Origin: Acidobacteriota bacterium
GTDB taxonomy: Bacteria; Acidobacteriota; Terriglobia; Terriglobales; Acidobacteriaceae
Direction: 5' to 3'
Assembly: GCA_031296115.1 (NCBI GenBank)
Contig: JARLGI010000119.1
Location: 1 to 64,000 of the forward strand
DNA: 64,000 nt
Shown: piece after piece, positions 63,471 through 64,000 of the stretch
Layout of the letters: every line of letters begins with the position of its first letter
Position numbering within the stretch: the first letter of the stretch is position 1
Made by a program: the position numbers and the translations under genes
Notes under the pieces: model-generated
The model's database searches: none
What the model was told of the DNA's origin: nothing
What the model saw: the letters and a program-made list of their open reading frames with translations, nothing else

Positions 63471-64000
63471 CTACTTGCTGGCCTTCTTCCGGGCGCGCTT
63501 CTCCGCCTCGGCCCGCATCTCCTGTCCCAGGCTGGTGCGGTTCATGAGGTACTGCTGAAGGATCGCGATGATATTGCCCACCACCCAGTACACGCTCAAG
63601 CCCGACGGCAGCGAGTAGCTGAAGAAGCCAATCATCAGCGGCATCATCAGGGTCATCATCTGCTGCTGTTTCGGATCCATGCCTGAGTTGGGCGTCATCT
63701 TCTGCACCAAATAGGTGCTGATAACGATCACCACCGGCATGATCAAATACTTGTCAGGCGACGAGAGGTCGTGCAGCCACAGGAACTGCGCCTGGCGCAG
63801 CTCGATCGCGTTCTGCAGCATCGAGTAGAAGGCGAACAGGAACGGCATCTGGATGATCAGCGGCACGCAGCCGCCCGCCGGGTTCACCCCTTCGCGCTTG
63901 TACAGCTCGGCGATCTCGGCGTTCATTTCCTGCCGCCTGGGGTCCTTCATCGGCAGTTTCTTGAAGCGCTCCTGGATGGCCTTCATCTGCGGCTGCAGCT
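63471..64000 (-). CDS. yidC: Membrane protein insertase YidC, C-terminal part
   Basis: Inserts and folds inner-membrane proteins. The gene enters from the right edge; only its last 176 codons are in the window. They contain the conserved 60 kDa inner-membrane-protein domain: a cytoplasmic loop (LQPQMKAIQERFKK, EIAELYKREGVNPAGGCVPLIIQMPFLFAFYSML), two membrane helices, MTPNSGMDPKQQQMMTLMMPLMIGFFSYSLPSG, and SVYWVVGNIIAILQQYLM, then a basic tail (RKKASK). The gap to jag is filled with palindromic repeats. Confidence 0.95.
   Translation of the reverse strand, partial: LQPQMKAIQERFKKLPMKDPRRQEMNAEIAELYKREGVNPAGGCVPLIIQMPFLFAFYSMLQNAIELRQAQFLWLHDLSSPDKYLIMPVVIVISTYLVQKMTPNSGMDPKQQQMMTLMMPLMIGFFSYSLPSGLSVYWVVGNIIAILQQYLMNRTSLGQEMRAEAEKRARKKASK

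Overview
The window looks like a chromosomal segment of a diderm, high-GC soil bacterium, most likely an acidobacterium of the Koribacter/Terriglobia type. This is inferred from several things: LPS and outer-membrane genes (lpxC, kdsB, a LolA-like carrier), a flavin-dependent ThyX instead of ThyA, a Ser/Thr kinase fused to a TPR region, many short dispersed palindromic repeats, and housekeeping order such as yidC-jag-mnmE and rplU-rpmA-obg. No rRNA, tRNA, CRISPR array, prophage or intact insertion sequence was recognised.

Layout. 1-3.3 kb: the start of a P-loop GTPase gene, a dinG-type helicase gene broken by one in-frame TAA, a MerR regulator, and a 17-codon lysine-rich micro-gene with its own leader hairpin and two terminators. 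3.3-7.9 kb: a DinB-like protein, the tdh-kbl threonine catabolic pair, a DUF2085 membrane protein grown out of a repeat, and a ParE-type toxin/antitoxin pair. 7.9-12.1 kb: the pyrR-pyrB-pyrC operon, a zinc-ribbon membrane protein and a peroxiredoxin. 12.3-21 kb: prmC (with a repeat inserted in the reading frame), a broken vapB, purH, an XRE regulator, fabG, DUF2071, a double-length ThyX, a pirin and an EVE protein. 21-32.5 kb: recA, coaD, an aminotransferase, a manA-manC-manB GDP-mannose operon, a Ste24-like protease, kdsB, an FmdB zinc ribbon and gltA. 32.5-45 kb: a frameshifted membrane gene, mscL with a zinc-ribbon tail, gyrB, two envelope genes, gyrA, the kinase-TPR gene, a striking 41-nt palindrome and a cupin. 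45-64 kb: folK, lpxC, a secreted protein of unknown function, folD, DUF2252, a decayed transposase, rplU-rpmA-obg, lolA, mutS2, zwf, a 3-methyladenine DNA glycosylase, ruvA, and the mnmE-jag-yidC cluster at the right edge.

Working together. Most of the window is core metabolism: pyrimidine (pyrRBC), purine (purH), folate/one-carbon (folK, folD, thyX), nucleotide sugar (manACB) and LPS (lpxC, kdsB) synthesis, plus DNA topology and repair (gyrA, gyrB, recA, ruvA, mutS2, mpg). Accessory DNA is limited to small repeats and gene remnants. The points most worth a second look are the 17-aa Lys/Ala peptide gene, the repeat that has become part of PrmC, the 41-nt palindrome between the kinase and cupin genes, a recurring promoter layout that predicts leaderless mRNAs (including pyrR, where it removes the usual attenuator), and three separate coding sequences interrupted by single-base changes.
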